Below, in pieces: positions 37,636-46,325 of a DNA stretch of 64,000 nt (position 1 is the stretch's first letter; each line of letters opens with the position of its first letter). The position numbers and the translations under genes were made by a program. Source of the stretch: Brevibacterium sanguinis (GTDB taxonomy: Bacteria; Actinomycetota; Actinomycetes; Actinomycetales; Brevibacteriaceae). Location of the stretch: the NCBI RefSeq assembly GCF_003315415.1, contig NZ_QNSB01000001.1, forward strand, positions 434,001-498,000. The letters run 5' to 3'. The notes beneath the pieces are model-generated. The model was not told the DNA's origin and did not search any database. It saw nothing but the letters and a program-made list of their open reading frames with translations.

Positions 37636-38388
37636 ATGGACCGGATTCGGGCAGCAGTCATCGGCGCGCAGGGGCGCATGGGTTCACAGGCCGTGACGGC
37701 CATCGAGGAGGCCGAGGGCATCGACCTCGTCGCCGCCCTGGGCCGCGGTGACTCGCTGGAGAGCCTGCTCGAGGCCGGCATCGACGTCGCCGTCGAGCTC
37801 ACCGTCCCCGCCTCCACCGAGGACAACGTCCGCTTCCTCGTCGAGCACGACATCGACACCGTCGTCGGCACCACCGGCTGGGACTCCGCGAGGCTCGAGC
37901 GACTGTCCGCCCTCCTCGGCGAGCACCCGGACACCGGCGTCCTCATCGCCCCGAACTTCTCCATCGGCGCCGTTCTCGCAATGCACTTCGCCGAGGTGGC
38001 CGCGCAGTACTTCGACTCCGCCGAGGTGGTCGAGATCCACCATCCCCGCAAGCTCGACGCCCCCTCCGGCACCGCGGTCCACACCGCGCAGCGCATCGCC
38101 GCCGCCCGGAACGCCGCGGGCCTGCCCCCGGTCCCGGACGCGACCGAACTCGACGAGCACGGCGCCCGCGGAGCAGTCATCGACGGCATCCACGTCCACG
38201 CGATCCGCCAGCAGGGCATGACCGCCTCCGAGGAGATCCACTTCGGCTCCGCCTCGGAGGCCCTGACGATCCGCACCGACTCGTTCTCCACCGCGGCCTT
38301 CATGCCGGGGATCATCACCTCGGTGCGGGCGATCGGAGATCGCTCGGGGCTCATCCACGGCCTCGAGAATCTGCTCGACCTGCGATGA
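37636..38388 (+). CDS. dapB: 4-hydroxy-tetrahydrodipicolinate reductase
   Basis: 250 residues. It reduces HTPA with NAD(P)H in the diaminopimelate/lysine pathway. The Rossmann loop is 'VIGAQGRMGSQA'; the catalytic 'EIHHPRKLDAPSGTA' holds the His-His and Lys residues; 'HAIRQQGMTASEEIHFG' and 'FMPGIITSVRAI' follow. The ATG at 37636 has AAGGAG 5-10 nt upstream; TAGACT at 37599-37604 is a candidate -10 box. The stop overlaps the next start (ATGA). It normally follows the M16 peptidase gene in actinobacteria but here is 10.8 kb away. Confidence 0.96.
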   Translation: MDRIRAAVIGAQGRMGSQAVTAIEEAEGIDLVAALGRGDSLESLLEAGIDVAVELTVPASTEDNVRFLVEHDIDTVVGTTGWDSARLERLSALLGEHPDTGVLIAPNFSIGAVLAMHFAEVAAQYFDSAEVVEIHHPRKLDAPSGTAVHTAQRIAAARNAAGLPPVPDATELDEHGARGAVIDGIHVHAIRQQGMTASEEIHFGSASEALTIRTDSFSTAAFMPGIITSVRAIGDRSGLIHGLENLLDLR

Positions 38389-38831
38389 ACAAGGCCAAGA
38401 TCGGGGCGATCGTCGTCTCGGCGCTGCTCGTCTTCTACTTCGTCCTCATGGGGCAGCGGGCGCTCATCCTCCTGCGCGAGCCCGAGCTCGTGCCCCGGCT
38501 CATGGGCATCGCCCTCGTCGTGCTGCCCCTCGTCGGCGCCTGGGCGCTGGTCATGGAAATCGTGTTCGGGGCGCGGATGGAGAAGCTCGCCCGGATCCTC
38601 GACGCCGAGGGCGGTCTGCCCGTCGACGACCTTCCCCGCACCCCCGGCGGTCGGATCGTCCAGACGGCCGCCGACGAGGCGTTCGGCCGCTACCAGCAGG
38701 AGGCCGAGGCCGCACCCGAGGACTGGCGCTCCTGGTTCCGGCTCTCGTGCGCCTACGACGCGAGCGGGGACCGGAAACGGGCGCGGGCGACGATGCGCAA
38801 GGCCATCGGCATGCACCGCGCGACCCGCTGA
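38385..38831 (+). CDS. Small membrane protein with TPR-like C-terminus, unknown function
   Basis: 148 residues. Two hydrophobic helices (about 5-24 and 40-62, the second 'LMGIALVVLPLVGAWALVMEIV') form an N-terminal membrane anchor. The cytosolic part ends in 'EDWRSWFRLSCAYDASGDRKRARATMRKAI', which looks like a single tetratricopeptide helix pair. It is translationally coupled to dapB through an ATGA overlap, a conserved position in actinobacteria. No function can be assigned. Confidence 0.75.
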   Translation: MNKAKIGAIVVSALLVFYFVLMGQRALILLREPELVPRLMGIALVVLPLVGAWALVMEIVFGARMEKLARILDAEGGLPVDDLPRTPGGRIVQTAADEAFGRYQQEAEAAPEDWRSWFRLSCAYDASGDRKRARATMRKAIGMHRATR

Positions 38832-38855
38832 CCGGACCGTTCCGGTTCGGGCGGC

Positions 38856-38907
38856 TCCGGGAAGCTCCCAGCGGGTCCGGGAAGCTCCCGGCGGGTCCGG
38901 GAGGCTC
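38856..38907. repeat. 20-bp tandem repeat, 2.6 copies
   Basis: TCCGGGAAGCTCCCAGCGGG, then the same with one change (A to G), then a partial TCCGGGAGGCTC. The array fills the gap between two convergent genes and touches the stop of the minus-strand gene. Each unit contains the small palindrome GGGAAGCTCCC, so it may act as a terminator. Confidence 0.75.
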
Positions 38908-40144
38908 ACGCCTCCGGCTTCGTCTCCACCTCGGGCTTCGGTGCCCACGCGCGGATGAGCACCGAGATTCCCGACTCGAGCGGACCATGGCTGCTCACGG
39001 TGAGCTTCCAGACGATCGCGAGCACCGCGAACCCGAGAGCGTGCAGGGCGTACTCCGCGGTCTCCCGCATCAGCAGCGACCCGATGGCCGGATTCTGGCC
39101 GATGAGCGGATGAGTGAGCTCGATGAGGACGACGTGGGCGCTGTAGACGGTCAGCGGCATCGACCCGGGCGCGCTCACCGGGGCGAGCACCCATGCGCTG
39201 CGACCGAGCAGACCGGCGAGCATCTGGCACGCGGCGATCGTCACCACCGAGGTCCCGGACGTGAACAGCAGATCGAACGGGGTGCCCGAATGCGGTCCCG
39301 CGATCGCCAGCCACCACCAGGACGTCGTCGCGGTCACCCCGAAGCTGCCCGTGTGCAGGGCCGCGCCGAGATCGATGCCCTGACGCTGGGCGTCCTCGAC
39401 GAGGATCGCCTCGCCGCCGGCCGGGCCGAGCAGGAGCCACGACGCCCCGGTGCCGACGAGGATCATCGCCCCTCCGGCGGCGATGAGGGCGGGCAGGTGG
39501 CGGGAGATGTCGAGCTTCGCGCATGCCATGCCGAGGAGGATGTACGACAGCCACTGGAGGATGGGGTAGTAGCCGGTGAGCACGAGATCCGTGAGCATCG
39601 CCGGCGGGGTCGCGAGGTCGAACCACGACATCGGCAGGTAGCTCGGCGTCAACTCGAACTCGCTGCGCACGAGCATCGACACGACGGGGCCGAGCCCCAT
39701 CCAGGTGAGCGCGATCGCGAACAGCGCTCCGGCGCGCAGGCGCAGGAAGAGCATCGCGATGGCGAACATCACCCCGTAGTTGACGAGGATGACGGCGAGG
39801 AGGCTCGACACCGTCCCCAGGCACAGGCCGATTGCCGTGATCGCGGCCGCTCGGATGAGGACGCTCCCGGCGACATCGCGCAGTCCCGCGCCCGGCCGGT
39901 CGAGCCGCGACCTGGTCGAGAGGACGAGGGAGCAGCCGGCGAGCACCGCGAAGAGCGCCGAGGCCTTGCCGGAGAACTCGGAAGCCCACGTCGGCATGCC
40001 CGCCGGATCCGTCATCGAGATGATGTGGGTGATCATCATCGCGAACAGGGCGAGGCCGCGGGCGGCGTCGAGGCCGATGAGCCGCCCGGGTGGGCTGAGC
40101 CGATCGAGGACCGTCGCCGAGGTGGGACCGGAGTCGGAGCGCAT
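38906..40144 (-). CDS. DUF418/DUF1624-like polytopic membrane protein (acyltransferase-like)
   Basis: 412 residues with about ten hydrophobic helices. The N-terminal 'GRLIGLDAARGLALFAMMITHI' is the signature of DUF1624 and heparan-alpha-glucosaminide acetyltransferase-like proteins. The C-terminal half ('GSMPLTVYSAHVVLIELTHPLI') resembles DUF418. Such proteins are presumed to move acyl groups across the membrane; substrates are mostly unknown. The start is ATG at 40144, giving MRSDSGPTS, just before the conserved motif. It is divergent from the zinc peptidase gene by only 51 bp. Confidence 0.82.
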   Translation of the reverse strand: MRSDSGPTSATVLDRLSPPGRLIGLDAARGLALFAMMITHIISMTDPAGMPTWASEFSGKASALFAVLAGCSLVLSTRSRLDRPGAGLRDVAGSVLIRAAAITAIGLCLGTVSSLLAVILVNYGVMFAIAMLFLRLRAGALFAIALTWMGLGPVVSMLVRSEFELTPSYLPMSWFDLATPPAMLTDLVLTGYYPILQWLSYILLGMACAKLDISRHLPALIAAGGAMILVGTGASWLLLGPAGGEAILVEDAQRQGIDLGAALHTGSFGVTATTSWWWLAIAGPHSGTPFDLLFTSGTSVVTIAACQMLAGLLGRSAWVLAPVSAPGSMPLTVYSAHVVLIELTHPLIGQNPAIGSLLMRETAEYALHALGFAVLAIVWKLTVSSHGPLESGISVLIRAWAPKPEVETKPEA

Positions 40145-40195
40145 GCCCCGATTCTCACATGTCCGGGCGGTCGTCCGGGTGGGTATCTTAGAAGC

Positions 40196-41074
40196 ATGAC
40201 GTTCAATCCCGATGCCGACATCAGCGGCAACACGACCAGCCGGCGCGGGCGCACGATCGGCATCGCCGGGGGCGGCGTCGGTGTCGTCGGTCTCCTCGTC
40301 TTCCTCGTCGGACCGCTGCTCGGCATCGACGTCACCGGACTCGTCGGCGATGGGATGCTCGAGGGCGGAGACAGCGGTCAGTCTTCCGGAGAGTCCTCGC
40401 TCCTCGAATGCGACACGGGTGAGGACGCCAACAGGTCCGTCGACTGCCGGATGGCGGGCGCCCAGGTGGTCCTCGACGACTACTGGACGCAGCACGTCGA
40501 GGGCTACCGGCCACCGCAGATGACCATCGTCGACGGACAGACCTCGACCGGGTGCGGCACGGCCTCCAATGCCGTCGGGCCCTTCTACTGCCCCGCCGAC
40601 CAGGGCGTCTACATCGACCCGGCCTTCTTCGACCTCATGCGCGAGCGATTCGGCGCCTCGGCCGGAGAGCTCGCCCAGCTCTACATCGTCGGCCACGAAT
40701 GGGGCCATCACATCCAGAACATCACCGGCACGATGGACGAGCACCCGAACAACGGCACCGGCCCGGACAGCAACGGAGTCCGGATGGAGCTCCAGGCCGA
40801 CTGCTACGCCGGGGCCTGGCTCGGCGAGGTGACCACCCTGACCGACGACAACGGCGTCCCCTACCTCGAGGCCCCCACCGAGGTGCAGCTGAGCGACGCG
40901 CTCAACGCGGCGTTCGTCGTCGGCGACGACCACATCCAATCGCAGTCGGGATTCGTCAACCCGGAGAGCTTCACCCACGGGACGAGCGAGCAGCGGCAGA
41001 AGTGGTTCACCCAGGGGTATGAGACAGGGCTGGGATCCTGCGACTCGTTCGCCGTCCGCGGCGGCGAACTGTGA
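40196..41074 (+). CDS. Neutral zinc metallopeptidase (YpfJ-like)
   Basis: 292 residues. A Gly/Val-rich transmembrane helix (about 20-45) anchors an extracytoplasmic domain with an S/G/E-rich linker. The zinc motif is HEWGH at 167-171, and the third ligand is likely in 'RMELQADCYAGAW' 30 residues later. Paired cysteines ('GCGTA ... FYCPADQG') suggest disulfides. The family (pfam04228-like) is widespread but its substrates are unknown. ATG at 40196 lacks a good ribosome-binding site; TATCTT ends 6 nt upstream, so the message may be leaderless. Confidence 0.88.
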   Translation: MTFNPDADISGNTTSRRGRTIGIAGGGVGVVGLLVFLVGPLLGIDVTGLVGDGMLEGGDSGQSSGESSLLECDTGEDANRSVDCRMAGAQVVLDDYWTQHVEGYRPPQMTIVDGQTSTGCGTASNAVGPFYCPADQGVYIDPAFFDLMRERFGASAGELAQLYIVGHEWGHHIQNITGTMDEHPNNGTGPDSNGVRMELQADCYAGAWLGEVTTLTDDNGVPYLEAPTEVQLSDALNAAFVVGDDHIQSQSGFVNPESFTHGTSEQRQKWFTQGYETGLGSCDSFAVRGGEL

Positions 41075-41124
41075 GGGAGTGACGCGCGGGGCCGGCGACC
41101 GGTCCGCCGGTTCCCCTGTTTCCA

Positions 41125-41136
41125 ATATCGTGATAT
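41125..41136. promoter_or_regulatory. Inverted repeat upstream of the OYE-type oxidoreductase (candidate TetR site)
   Basis: ATATC-GT-GATAT lies 42-54 nt upstream of the GTG at 41179, in a short AT-rich patch. TATGAA at 41134-41139 may be the -10 box. Confidence 0.35.
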
Positions 41137-41178
41137 GAATAACGGGTCAGGCTCCACCTCCACGGATCAAGGACGATC

Positions 41179-43146
41179 GTGTCTCAACTGTTCCCGCACC
41201 TGTTCGAACCGATCACTCTCGGCTCGACCACCATCCGCAACCGCATCGTGTCCTCCGGTCACGACACCGTCCTCGACGACCACGGAACCATCGGCGACGA
41301 CCTCGTCGCCTATCACGAGGCCCGGGCCAGGGGCGGCTGCGGGCTCATCGTCCTCCAGGTCTCCGGGGTCCACGAGACCGCCCGCTACACCAGCCACGTC
41401 CTCATGGCCACCGACGACTCGTCCATGCCCGGGTACCGGGCCGTCGCCGAAGCGGTCCACCGGCACGGGGCCACGGTCTTCGCCCAGCTCTTCCATCCCG
41501 GTCGTGAGGTGATGGACGGCGAGCGCGGCATGGCCCCGCGGGCGGTCGCGCCGAGCGACGAGCCGCAGGAGCGCTTCAAGGTCGTCCCCGAGGCGCTGAG
41601 CACCGAGGTCGTCAGGGAGATCATCGCCGGCTACGCGAGCGCCGCGGCCCGCATCGCCGCGACCGGCATCGACGGCGTCGAGATCGTCGCCAGCCACGGC
41701 TACCTGCCCATCCAGTTCTTCAACCCCCGGGTCAACACCCGCACCGATGAGTACGGCGGCAGTCCGGAGAACCGGCGCCGCTTCCTCACCGAGGTGGTCA
41801 CCGGTGTCCGCGCCGCCGTCGGCCCCGACGTCGTCGTCGGGATCCGGCTCTCGGGCGAGGAGAAGACGGAGGAGGGGCTCGTCGCCGCCGAGGTGCTCGA
41901 CCTCATCAGCCACCTCGACGAGCTCGAGAGCCTCGACTACTTCTCGATCACCGCCGGCGACTCCTCGACCCTGCAGGGCGCGGTCCACATCGTGCCCTCG
42001 ATGCAGATCGAACCCGCCTACGCCGCGAACCTCTCCGCGCAGGTGAAGAAGGTCACCGACACACCCGTCATGGTCGCCGGCCGGATCAACCAGCCGCACG
42101 AGGCGGAGCTCGCGATCGCCGAGGGCCGCACCGATATGGCGGTCATGACCCGGGCGATGATCTGCGACCCCGACATGCCGGCCAAGGCCGGACGCGACGC
42201 CGTCGACGAGATCCGGGCGTGCATCGGCTGCAACCAGGCGTGCATCGGGCACTTCCAGATGGGGGTGGGGATCTCGTGCATCCAGTTCCCGGAGTCCGGC
42301 CGCGAGCTCACCTTCCTGCCCCGACCGCGCGTGCGCACCCGGCGCCGGGTCCTCGTCATCGGGGGAGGACCCGGCGGGCTCAAGGCCGCCGCCGTCGCCG
42401 CCGAGCAGGGCGACGACGTCGTGCTCTGCGAGGCGACCCCCCGCCTCGGCGGGACCGTGCTCCTGGCCGAGAAGCTGCCCTACCGGTCCGAGTTCGGGGG
42501 AGCGGCGACGAACCTGTCCGCCGAGGCCGAGCGCGCCGGCGTCGACATCCGCACCTCGACGCCCGTGACCCAGGAGGTCCTCGACCGGCTCGCCCCGGAC
42601 CATGTCATCGTCGCGACCGGCGCGGAGGAGAGGATGCCGCAGCTCGAGATCGCCGACGACGCGCTCGTCATCGGCGCCCGCCACTACCTGAGCACGGAGC
42701 CCGCGCTGCCGAAGGGCCGGGTGCTCGTCACCGACTGGAAGGGCGACTGGGTCGGCCTGGGGATCGCCCTGCGCCTGGCCGAGAGGAAGGTGCCGGTGAC
42801 GCTCGCGACCGCCGCGAACTTCGCCGGAGCCGGGATGCAGCAGTACACCCGCACCCTGCTCGTCTCGCAGGCGCTGCGGGTCGGGGTCGAGTTCGTCAAC
42901 GACGCCCGGCTCGTCGGCGTCGACTCCGACACCGGCTACCTGCAGTCGACGCTGTGCGAGATCGTCCACGAGGTGCCCGGGGTCGTCGCGACGATCGTCT
43001 CGGCCGCCCCCCGCTCGAGCGTGCCCGACCTCGACTTCGGTTCGGCGAGCGTGCGGCGCATCGGCGATGCGCTCACCCCGCGAACCGTCGAGGAGGCCGT
43101 GTACGAAGGGCTGACCGCCGCGACCGCCCTCGCGACCACGGCATGA
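41179..43146 (+). CDS. FMN/[4Fe-4S]/FAD oxidoreductase (2,4-dienoyl-CoA reductase/trimethylamine dehydrogenase type)
   Basis: 655 residues. An old-yellow-enzyme TIM barrel (1-340: 'LFEPITLGSTTIRNRIVSSGHDT', 'NTRTDEYGGSPENRRRF') is followed by a [4Fe-4S] motif with Cys at 348, 351, 355 and 367. An FAD/NAD(P)-binding half begins with 'LVIGGGPGGLKAA' (395-400). The architecture is that of dienoyl-CoA reductases and of tri- or dimethylamine, histamine or stachydrine-type dehydrogenases. The catalytic His pair is replaced by 'ASHGYLPIQFF', common in the amine-dehydrogenase branch. GTG at 41179 has AAGGA 5 nt upstream. Its stop overlaps a TetR gene, suggesting self-contained regulation. Confidence 0.88.
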   Translation: MSQLFPHLFEPITLGSTTIRNRIVSSGHDTVLDDHGTIGDDLVAYHEARARGGCGLIVLQVSGVHETARYTSHVLMATDDSSMPGYRAVAEAVHRHGATVFAQLFHPGREVMDGERGMAPRAVAPSDEPQERFKVVPEALSTEVVREIIAGYASAAARIAATGIDGVEIVASHGYLPIQFFNPRVNTRTDEYGGSPENRRRFLTEVVTGVRAAVGPDVVVGIRLSGEEKTEEGLVAAEVLDLISHLDELESLDYFSITAGDSSTLQGAVHIVPSMQIEPAYAANLSAQVKKVTDTPVMVAGRINQPHEAELAIAEGRTDMAVMTRAMICDPDMPAKAGRDAVDEIRACIGCNQACIGHFQMGVGISCIQFPESGRELTFLPRPRVRTRRRVLVIGGGPGGLKAAAVAAEQGDDVVLCEATPRLGGTVLLAEKLPYRSEFGGAATNLSAEAERAGVDIRTSTPVTQEVLDRLAPDHVIVATGAEERMPQLEIADDALVIGARHYLSTEPALPKGRVLVTDWKGDWVGLGIALRLAERKVPVTLATAANFAGAGMQQYTRTLLVSQALRVGVEFVNDARLVGVDSDTGYLQSTLCEIVHEVPGVVATIVSAAPRSSVPDLDFGSASVRRIGDALTPRTVEEAVYEGLTAATALATTA

Positions 43147-43760
43147 GTCCCCGACCCCAGCTGCCGCCCGAGGAGATCGCGGCACGCAGGGCCGCGATCC
43201 TCGCCTCGGCCATCGATCGGATCGCCGAGAGCGGTCTCGAGTCCGTGCGGATCAAGGATGTCGCCGCCGGCGCCGAGGTGTCCGTCGGGTCCGTCCAGTA
43301 CTACTTCGCCACGCGTGAGGACCTGCTCGTCGCGGCCCTCTCGGCGCACAGCCGCAGCGTCGTCGAGGCCATCGCGGCGCTCGCCCACGCGCAGGGGAGC
43401 GCGTGGGAGCGGCTGCGCGAGACCTTCCGCGCGGTGCCTGCCGTCGGATCCCATGAGCGGCGATCCGTCATCTGGGTCGAGCTCGTCGTCGCCGCCCGCC
43501 GCAGCGCCTACCTGCGCACGACCGTCGCCGAGGTGTTCGCCCACTGGCGCGATCACCTCACCGGGCTCATCGTCGCCGGCATCGACGACGGCAGCCTCAC
43601 CCCGAGGCTGAACGTCGAGACCATCGTCGACACGCTCATCGCCCAGATCGACGGCTTCGACCTCGCGCTCGCCTCGGGGCGGGTCGACCTCGACCCCGGC
43701 CGCGTCGCCGCCTCCCTCGAGGCGACCGCCGCCGCCCTCCTCGGCGTGCGGGCGCACTAG
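43143..43760 (+). CDS. TetR/AcrR-family transcriptional regulator
   Basis: 205 residues. The HTH is 'RRAAILASAIDRIAESGLESVRIKDVAAGAEVSVGSVQYYFATREDLL' (about 15-62). The C-terminal domain ('RRSVIWVELVVAARRSAYLRTTVAEVFAHWRDHL') resembles BetI/YcdC-type TetR proteins that sense amines or similar metabolites. The ATG overlaps the oxidoreductase stop (ATGA). Control of its own two-gene operon is the simplest inference. Confidence 0.88.
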   Translation: MSPRPQLPPEEIAARRAAILASAIDRIAESGLESVRIKDVAAGAEVSVGSVQYYFATREDLLVAALSAHSRSVVEAIAALAHAQGSAWERLRETFRAVPAVGSHERRSVIWVELVVAARRSAYLRTTVAEVFAHWRDHLTGLIVAGIDDGSLTPRLNVETIVDTLIAQIDGFDLALASGRVDLDPGRVAASLEATAAALLGVRAH

Positions 43761-43789
43761 ATCACGCCGTCGCGCCCCCTTCGGCAATG

Positions 43790-43835
43790 GTTCGTGCAAC
43801 GAGCAACGTTTGCACGGGCAGCCGATTGCACGAAC
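43790..43835. repeat. Inverted and direct copies of a TTGCACG motif between convergent genes
   Basis: GTTCGTGCAA (43790-43799) and TTGCACGAAC (43826-43835) are exact complements 26 nt apart. A third TTTGCACG copy lies between (43809-43816). Confidence 0.55.
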
Positions 43836-43863
43836 CTGTGCGTCAGTTCCACCAGGTCGTGCT

Positions 43864-43883
43864 GGTCACGCGAAGTCGTGACC
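43864..43883. terminator. Hairpin between convergent genes
   Basis: GGTCACG-CGAAGT-CGTGACC, a 7-bp stem 34 nt before the end of the minus-strand AAA gene. Confidence 0.4.
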
Positions 43884-43916
43884 GACCGGCAGGTCTCGCC
43901 GCGGCGATCGGACGCT

Positions 43917-45248
43917 TCAGAGACGGGCGATGGTCTGGACGTCCTCGCGGAACTCGCGCACCGTCTCCTCCGAGACCGTCGCGCGGGTCGCCCGCAGCGC
44001 CTCCATGTAGTTCTCCGTCGTCAGCGCCTCGGAACGGGAATCGATCGAGACGTGGTCCTTGACCAGGGCCCGGGCCAGGGCCTCCTGGGAGGCGCGACGG
44101 GCGGCGTACTCGATGTCGGCGGGTGTGAGACCGGCGCTCGCCTCCGCCAGCTGGTCGAGGTCGATCCCGTCGATCATCTGATCGGGGACGTAGCGCGTCC
44201 AGATCGCCTTGCGCGCGGTCTCGTCGGGCAGGCCGATCGGGATGACGTAGTCGAAGCGGCCGTGGCGGAGGAACGCCGCGTCGAGGGCGCGGACGAAGTT
44301 CGTCGCGCAGATGAGCAGCCGCCCCTCCCGGTCCCGGAACTCCGCGACCTGCTTGAGCAGCTCGTTCGTCACCCCCTGGGTCGGCGACGGCGGCTCGCCG
44401 CCGCGCTTCGAGGCGATCTCCTCGACCTCGTCGATGAAGACCACGGCGTGCTCGAGCTCGCCGATCTGCTCGAACGAGGTCCGCAGCCCGGCCGCGACCC
44501 CGCCCGGCTCGCCGGAGAGCCGGGACGGGAACAGCTCGACGAACGGCCAGTCGAGGCGGGAGGCGACCGCCTTCGCGAACGTCGTCTTGCCGGTGCCGGG
44601 CGGACCGAACAGCATGACGGCGCGGGGCGGCACGACGCCGAAGTGATCGGCGAGGTCGGGTTCGGACAGGGGCACGACGAGGCGCTCCTCGAGCATGTCC
44701 TTCTCCTCCTGCATCCCGCTCACCGCATCCCACAGGTGGCGGGGGAGGATGCGCCCGCCGACCGCCTTGAGGAGGTCGAGCTCACGGCGCTGCACCGGCA
44801 TCTGCCGCTCGAGGTACCGCAGGTGGGAACGGACCTCGAAGCCGTTGTTCTCCAGCCCCGAGAACGCCGAGGAGTGCTCGGGGACGATCATCGACAGTTT
44901 CCCCAGGCCCAGCGGCATGAGCCGCCGCTCGAGCGCATCGAGGAGAGCCGCCTCGGCGTGCTCATCGCGCTCACCTGCGCCGGTCGACCCCCGCCCGTTC
45001 GATCCGTGCGCGGCGTCGAGGACGTGGAAGAAGACGATCCAACCCTGGGCGTGCGCGGCACGGCCGACGGCGGCGCCGACCACCTCGTCGTCCCTGACCG
45101 CGACGACCGCATGGTCGACCTGGCAGGAGGCGATGACCTCCGGCAGGGAGTAGACGGGGGCGGTCGGGGTGGCCATCGCGGCCTCCCACAGGCGGATGAC
45201 CCCGTCGAGGTCGTCGTCGTGGAAGTCACGGACACGGGTGCGGCTCAT
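43917..45248 (-). CDS. GNAT-AAA+ ATPase fusion protein
   Basis: 443 residues. Residues 1-150 look like a GNAT acyltransferase: 'RVRDFHDDDLDGVIRLWEAA', 'VVAVRDDEVVGAAVGR', and the end 'FSGLENNGFEVRSHLRYLER'. The pyrophosphate-loop glycines are poor. Residues 165-443 are a CDC48/FtsH-type AAA+ module: Walker A 'GPPGTGKT' 215-222, Walker B 'VVFIDE' 269-274, sensor 1 'ICATNF', arginine-finger region 'FLRHGRFD' near 328-331, and a C-terminal helical lid. No protease domain is present. ATG at 45248 has AAGGAG 8 nt upstream. Role unknown; a substrate-remodelling ATPase steered by a GNAT-like domain is plausible. Confidence 0.8.
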   Translation of the reverse strand: MSRTRVRDFHDDDLDGVIRLWEAAMATPTAPVYSLPEVIASCQVDHAVVAVRDDEVVGAAVGRAAHAQGWIVFFHVLDAAHGSNGRGSTGAGERDEHAEAALLDALERRLMPLGLGKLSMIVPEHSSAFSGLENNGFEVRSHLRYLERQMPVQRRELDLLKAVGGRILPRHLWDAVSGMQEEKDMLEERLVVPLSEPDLADHFGVVPPRAVMLFGPPGTGKTTFAKAVASRLDWPFVELFPSRLSGEPGGVAAGLRTSFEQIGELEHAVVFIDEVEEIASKRGGEPPSPTQGVTNELLKQVAEFRDREGRLLICATNFVRALDAAFLRHGRFDYVIPIGLPDETARKAIWTRYVPDQMIDGIDLDQLAEASAGLTPADIEYAARRASQEALARALVKDHVSIDSRSEALTTENYMEALRATRATVSEETVREFREDVQTIARL

Positions 45249-45401
45249 CTCATGGGCTCCTTGCGGCGGTCGCGGGAACGGTGCTGCCGACCACCCTATG
45301 TGACCTGCATCTCAACCCGCCATTCCGGGTCGGCGGATGACGGCTCGCCGCCGAGCCCTCCCTCTGTCACGACGAGAACGCGTCGGCGGTATCCTTGGGA
45401 T

Positions 45402-46325
45402 ATGGCGATTCTCGGGGACAGTGCAGCGACTGCTGCCATTGATGCATTCGGTACCGTCGGCACGGCGATGGTGACGCCGTTCAAGGACGACGACAGCATC
45501 GACTACCAGGCCGTCGAGAAGGTCGCCACCCACCTCGTCGATCTCGGCAACGACATGCTCGTCGTCTCCGGCACCACCGGGGAGTCGCCCACCACCACCG
45601 ATGACGAGAAGATCGAGCTCCTCCGCGTCGTCCGCGGCGTCGTCGGGGACCGCGCGAAGATCATCGCCGGCACCGGCAACAACGTCACCTCCCACACCGT
45701 CGAGCTCAGCCGCCGGTCCGCCGAGGCGGGCGCCGACGGGATCCTCGTCGTCACCCCGTACTACTCGAAGCCGACCCAGCCGGCGATCGCCGCGCACATG
45801 CGTGCGGCCGCCGACTCCGTCGACCTGCCCGTCATGCTCTACGACATCCCGGGCCGATCGGGTGTGCCGATCGCCACGGAGACGCTCATCGAGCTCGCCG
45901 AGCACCCGAACATCCTCGCCGTCAAGGACGCGAAGGGCGACCTCTTCGCCACCTCGCGGGTGATGAGCGAATCCTCCCTCGCCTACTACTCGGGCGAGGA
46001 TGCGCTCAACCTTCCCCTGCTGTCGATCGGCGCCCTCGGCGTCGTCTCGGTCGCCGGCCATGTCTGCTCCGACAGACTCGCACTCATGGTCAAGGCGGTC
46101 TTCGACAACGATCTCACCACCGCGCGCGCACTCAGCATGGAAGTCGCCGGAGTCGTCGACGCGCTCATGAACCATATGCCGGGAGTGATCTCGGCGAAGG
46201 CCGCTCTGCAGGCCCAAGGTGTACTTGAAAATCGCGGCACCCGCATGCCGCTGCTCCCGGCAGACGAGGAGCAGATGGCGTTCGTGTCCGCCCAATTGAC
46301 CAGGAGTGGTTACCTCAGTGAATAA
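45402..46325 (+). CDS. dapA: 4-hydroxy-tetrahydrodipicolinate synthase
   Basis: 307 residues. It condenses pyruvate with aspartate semialdehyde. The Schiff-base Lys is K175 in 'ILAVKDAKGD', with the catalytic Tyr Y147 in 'YDIPGRSG' and the 'SGTTGESPT' substrate loop at 56-64. The ATG at 45402 gives the expected MAILGDSA start. There is no Shine-Dalgarno sequence. TATCCT ends 6 nt upstream, which suggests a leaderless transcript. The next gene, rnj, begins 8 nt before its stop, the common actinobacterial dapA-rnj pair. Confidence 0.96.
   Translation: MAILGDSAATAAIDAFGTVGTAMVTPFKDDDSIDYQAVEKVATHLVDLGNDMLVVSGTTGESPTTTDDEKIELLRVVRGVVGDRAKIIAGTGNNVTSHTVELSRRSAEAGADGILVVTPYYSKPTQPAIAAHMRAAADSVDLPVMLYDIPGRSGVPIATETLIELAEHPNILAVKDAKGDLFATSRVMSESSLAYYSGEDALNLPLLSIGALGVVSVAGHVCSDRLALMVKAVFDNDLTTARALSMEVAGVVDALMNHMPGVISAKAALQAQGVLENRGTRMPLLPADEEQMAFVSAQLTRSGYLSE

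Noticed and set aside
38747..40195. Upstream extension of the zinc peptidase frame
   Set aside because: It is the shadow of the minus-strand DUF418-like gene; the membrane anchor begins at 40196.
43794..45401. Long in-frame extension upstream of dapA
   Set aside because: It runs antisense through the GNAT-AAA gene; DapA similarity begins exactly at 45402.
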